From: Candidatus Tectimicrobiota bacterium
GTDB lineage: Bacteria; UBA8248; JACPRG01
Direction: 5' to 3'
DNA: 27,990 nt
Assembly (NCBI GenBank): GCA_016190025.1
Contig: JACPRG010000032.1
Span: 1 to 27,990, forward strand
Every line of letters starts with the position of its first letter. Position 1 is the first letter of the stretch. Below are positions 26,648-27,990 of this stretch, piece by piece. A model generated the notes under the pieces. It was not told where the DNA came from and made no database searches. It worked only from the letters and a program-made list of their open reading frames with translations. The position numbers and the translations under genes are program-made.

Positions 26648-27005
26648 CTGCCGCCCTTGCGAACTTGGATGTTCAGTCCTTCTTCGTATGTTTGAAACAG
26701 AATCAACTGGTGGGAATTTACTACACATCGAGGGCTTAAGTCCAATCGATTGAATGGTCCCCGACATCTTTCGCCATTTGTTCGCTAATCTCGGCTCCCG
26801 CTTCCGCTGACCCCTTGTTCAAACGATGCGGCGTCCTCCTTTCACTTTAAGGGGATCGAGCTTCCCCCGAACCCGGGCCGTCCCGATTCACGCCGACCGG
26901 CGCGCGCGCGGAAAAAACCGTTGACTCCGTACCCAGGTCCGGGGTCTATGTTTCACAGGCAGAAGTTACGGCTCGATTGAACCGCAACGCCCAAGGGAGA
27001 AAATC
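26648..27005. other. Divergent intergenic region, 358 bp
   Basis: Separates the RodZ-like gene (-) from the selenoprotein/MerE-like operon (+). It is AT-richer near 26660-26760, where the minus-strand promoter should lie. The plus-strand mer-type promoter is at 26921-26952, and a leader of roughly 45 bases with AAGGGAGAA precedes the ATG at 27006. No merR-like gene is present here. Confidence 0.6.
26921..26952 (+). promoter_or_regulatory. MerR-family (mer-type) operator/promoter
   Basis: TTGACT (-35, 26921-26926) runs into the dyad CTCCGTAC-CCAG-GTCCGGGG (26925-26944), then TATGTT (-10, 26947-26952). The -35 to -10 spacing is 20 bases (19 for CTATGT), the overlong spacing typical of MerR-controlled promoters. 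The left half TTGACTCCGTAC is identical to the left part of classical mercury mer operators as I know them; the right half matches the ideal inverted copy at 6 of 8 positions. It lies about 55 bases before the first operon gene. The regulator itself is not in the window. Confidence 0.7.
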
Positions 27006-27254
27006 ATGAAGGAATCCACAGAGGTCACGCTGTTTTCCGCGAGCACCTGAGCGTCCTGCCGCGCCGTGAAAGAGTTTCTTTCACATCATCAGATCGCCTT
27101 TCAGGAACACTTGGTTGATCGGGACCCGGCGGCGCTCAAGACGCTCGTGGAGAAGACGGGACGCCGCGCCACGCCTGTCCTTCTCGTTGGCGAGGAGGCG
27201 GTGGTCGGGTTTGATCGGAAAAAGATCTCAAGCCTTTTGGGGATCGGAGCATGA
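27006..27254 (+). CDS. Uxx-star type glutaredoxin-like selenoprotein (TGA = Sec at 27048)
   Basis: 82 residues from the ATG at 27006, which has a strong AGGGAG seven bases upstream. The product starts MKESTEVTLFSAST, then an in-frame TGA (27048-27050) read as U15, then ASC, so the redox motif is U15-A-S-C18. It continues as a thioredoxin/glutaredoxin fold with HQIAFQEHLVDRD, cis-Pro P57 in RRATPVLL and GFD before the last helix. This agrees with the known 'Uxx-star' glutaredoxin-like (seleno)protein family. A 7-bp hairpin sits 16 bases after the TGA (listed separately). A truncated start at the GTG at 27066 would lose the first strand and active site. First gene of the operon behind the mer-type promoter; its stop overlaps the next start as ATGA. 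Confidence 0.88.
27066..27084 (+). promoter_or_regulatory. Candidate bacterial SECIS hairpin 1
   Basis: GTGAAAG (27066-27072) and CTTTCAC (27078-27084) form a perfect 7-bp stem with loop AGTTT. The loop contains GU and starts 22 bases after the TGA at 27048-27050, inside the 16-37 base range required by SelB. Confidence 0.7.
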
Positions 27255-27589
27255 GCGCGTCCGGCCGCAGGCTCCGGTGTCCCGGATGAGGGATGGACAT
27301 CCCCGTCCCGTGGGACGCGAAGGATGGCGACCTCATTGAGTGCGAAAACTGCGCGGGGGTGCTTTTCCGCCTCCGGCGGAAAGGGGGGCAAGACTCTCTC
27401 CACGTGGTCCAGCTCGTCTCTTGCCCCTTTTGCGGGGAGCGGGTCCCGGTGGACGACGATGCGCCCGAGGGAAGCGTGATCCGCCACGGCGGAGCGGCCT
27501 TCGCCCTCGTCAAGGAGTTCGGGGCGTTTTCTCTTGAACCCTTGAACGATGAACGGCCCGGATGCGCTTCCCCCCGAAGGAGCGGGTGA
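27251..27589 (+). CDS. Zinc-ribbon protein with CxxU knuckle, putative new selenoprotein (TGA = Sec at 27287)
   Basis: 112 residues if begun at the ATG at 27251, which overlaps the stop of the preceding gene as ATGA and has GGGG eight bases upstream. The reading is MSASGRRLRCPG, then TGA (27287-27289) as U13, then GMDIPVPWDAKDGDLIECEN. With Cys at the TGA this is a textbook zinc ribbon: first knuckle C10-P-G-x13-G, second C31-E-N-C34, and a further pair C58-P-F-C61-G. So selenocysteine would replace a metal-binding cysteine. The only downstream start (ATG 27293) would remove the first knuckle and has its purine-rich site touching the ATG. Codons before the TGA have the usual high G/C third positions. 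Function unknown; the context suggests handling of a soft metal. A nonsense mutation or sequence error is the alternative. Confidence 0.68.
27290..27317 (+). promoter_or_regulatory. Candidate bacterial SECIS region 2 (two adjoining hairpins)
   Basis: Right after the TGA at 27287-27289, GGGAT/ATCCC (27290-27294 and 27299-27303) can form a 5-bp stem with loop GGAC. Directly adjoining, CGTCC/GGACG (27304-27308 and 27313-27317) forms a 5-bp stem with loop CGTG. The second loop carries GU and begins 19 bases after the TGA, within SECIS range. Confidence 0.5.
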
Positions 27590-27606
27590 CCCGGAAGGGG
27601 GGGGAA

Positions 27607-27861
27607 ATGAAGAAGGGGGGGATGGAGAGGCCCCTCGTCCGAAAAGTCCTCCTCGGGGCGGCCTTTCTCCTTTGTCCCTGTCATCTGCCCATTTATCTCG
27701 CGCTTTTGGGGGGGACTGCGGCGGGGGCGCTCCTCGCCGAAAACCCGTGGACGGCTGCGGCGGCGATGACGGCCGCGTTCATCGGGGCGCTGGTCCCGGG
27801 CCTGCGCTGGTCGAAGCGGAAAATGTCGGTCAAAATCCTTGGAGGAGGAAACCCCAAATGA
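27607..27861 (+). CDS. MerE-like CPC-containing metal transporter
   Basis: 84 residues, two membrane helices. The first contains LLGAAFLLCPCHLPIYLALL with the C23-P-C25-H-L-P signature, followed by GGTAAGALLAENPWTA and a second helix, then a basic tail. This matches MerE of mercury-resistance operons (about 78 residues, same CPCHLP and GTTAGA blocks), which transports Hg(II) and methylmercury across the inner membrane. The ATG at 27607 has AAGGGGGGGG a few bases upstream and is preferred over the start at 27562, which lies inside the previous gene. It follows the zinc-ribbon stop by 17 bases and overlaps the next start as ATGA. The relation to MerE is clear; metal specificity is inferred. Confidence 0.82.
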   Translation: MKKGGMERPLVRKVLLGAAFLLCPCHLPIYLALLGGTAAGALLAENPWTAAAAMTAAFIGALVPGLRWSKRKMSVKILGGGNPK

Positions 27862-27990
27862 AAAGCGTCTTATTCGCTCTTGTCGCGTTGGCACTGGTCG
27901 GCAACGTTGCCTTCGTCCACGCCGGCCCGCTTGACCGCGTGGATAAGGTCTCAAGGGCTGACTTCGCTGAGACCGTGAAACGGGCGGAAA
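27858..27990 (+). CDS. Exported protein, 3' end outside window
   Basis: Starts at the ATG at 27858, overlapping the MerE-like stop (ATGA) and preceded by a strong GGAGGAGGAA. The 44 visible residues are a clear signal peptide (MKSVLFALVALALVGNVAFV, cleavage after HA) and the beginning of a mature domain, GPLDRVDKVSRADFAETVKR. The ADFAETVKRAE stretch is reminiscent of the first helix of DUF302 proteins, but too little is visible to decide. Fourth gene of the mer-type operon. Confidence 0.7.
   Translation, partial: MKSVLFALVALALVGNVAFVHAGPLDRVDKVSRADFAETVKRAE

Noticed and set aside
27048..27289. TGA codons explained by a reassigned genetic code
   Set aside because: Many genes in the window (both NMT1 genes, recJ, aroE, the kinase and others) use TGA as an ordinary stop, so only context-dependent recoding is compatible.

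Overview
The window comes from a GC-rich bacterium. Most genes have almost exclusively G or C in third codon positions, start codons include ATG, GTG and TTG, and strong purine-rich ribosome binding sites are common. The combination of mfd followed by a SurA-like gene, many NMT1-type binding proteins and apparent selenocysteine use would fit an uncultured soil or sediment lineage (deltaproteobacteria-like, NC10 or Rokubacteria-like). That placement is a guess; there is no rRNA or marker gene to settle it.

Layout. (1) 1-1769: the 3' end of an SMC/ABC-type ATPase with visibly lower GC than its surroundings, then about 425 bp of gene-poor DNA holding a decayed fragment of a membrane-protein gene. 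(2) 1770-4846: two paralogous NMT1/SsuA-type periplasmic binding proteins (-), without permease or ATPase, and a small four-helix membrane protein (+). (3) 4971-9572: a tight minus-strand operon, VanZ-like, dacB/PBP4, recJ and dinB-like; recJ carries five copies of a short palindrome at places where the protein appears to have extra loop residues. (4) 9853-12020 (+): a YaaC-like protein, a stand-alone Lrp/AsnC RAM domain and a class II aldolase. (5) 12059-15182 (-): a CHASE4-HAMP-GAF-PAS histidine kinase and a receiver protein; the kinase appears to start at ATC. (6) 15443-16477 (-): a secreted protein made of two nearly identical repeats, and a 46-residue small ORF. (7) 16817-17533 (+): a Bax inhibitor-1/YccA membrane protein. 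(8) 17581-26647 (-): a run of seven close or overlapping genes, RodZ-like, aroE, mfd, surA-like, an S4-domain protein, pyrB and a DUF3465 protein. The pyrB product carries only the zinc-binding part of the PyrI regulatory chain fused to its C terminus. (9) 26921-27990 (+): a compact operon behind a MerR/mer-type operator.

The right-hand operon is the most interesting part. Its first two genes each contain an in-frame TGA exactly where a catalytic or metal-binding cysteine is expected: U15xxC in a glutaredoxin-like protein and CxxU13 in a zinc-ribbon protein. In each case the TGA is followed at SECIS distance by a short hairpin with GU in its loop. A MerE-like CPC-containing membrane protein and a secreted protein (cut by the window end) follow. 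Together these suggest a metal (probably mercury) responsive operon that uses two selenoproteins. The second of these has no precedent that I can recall.
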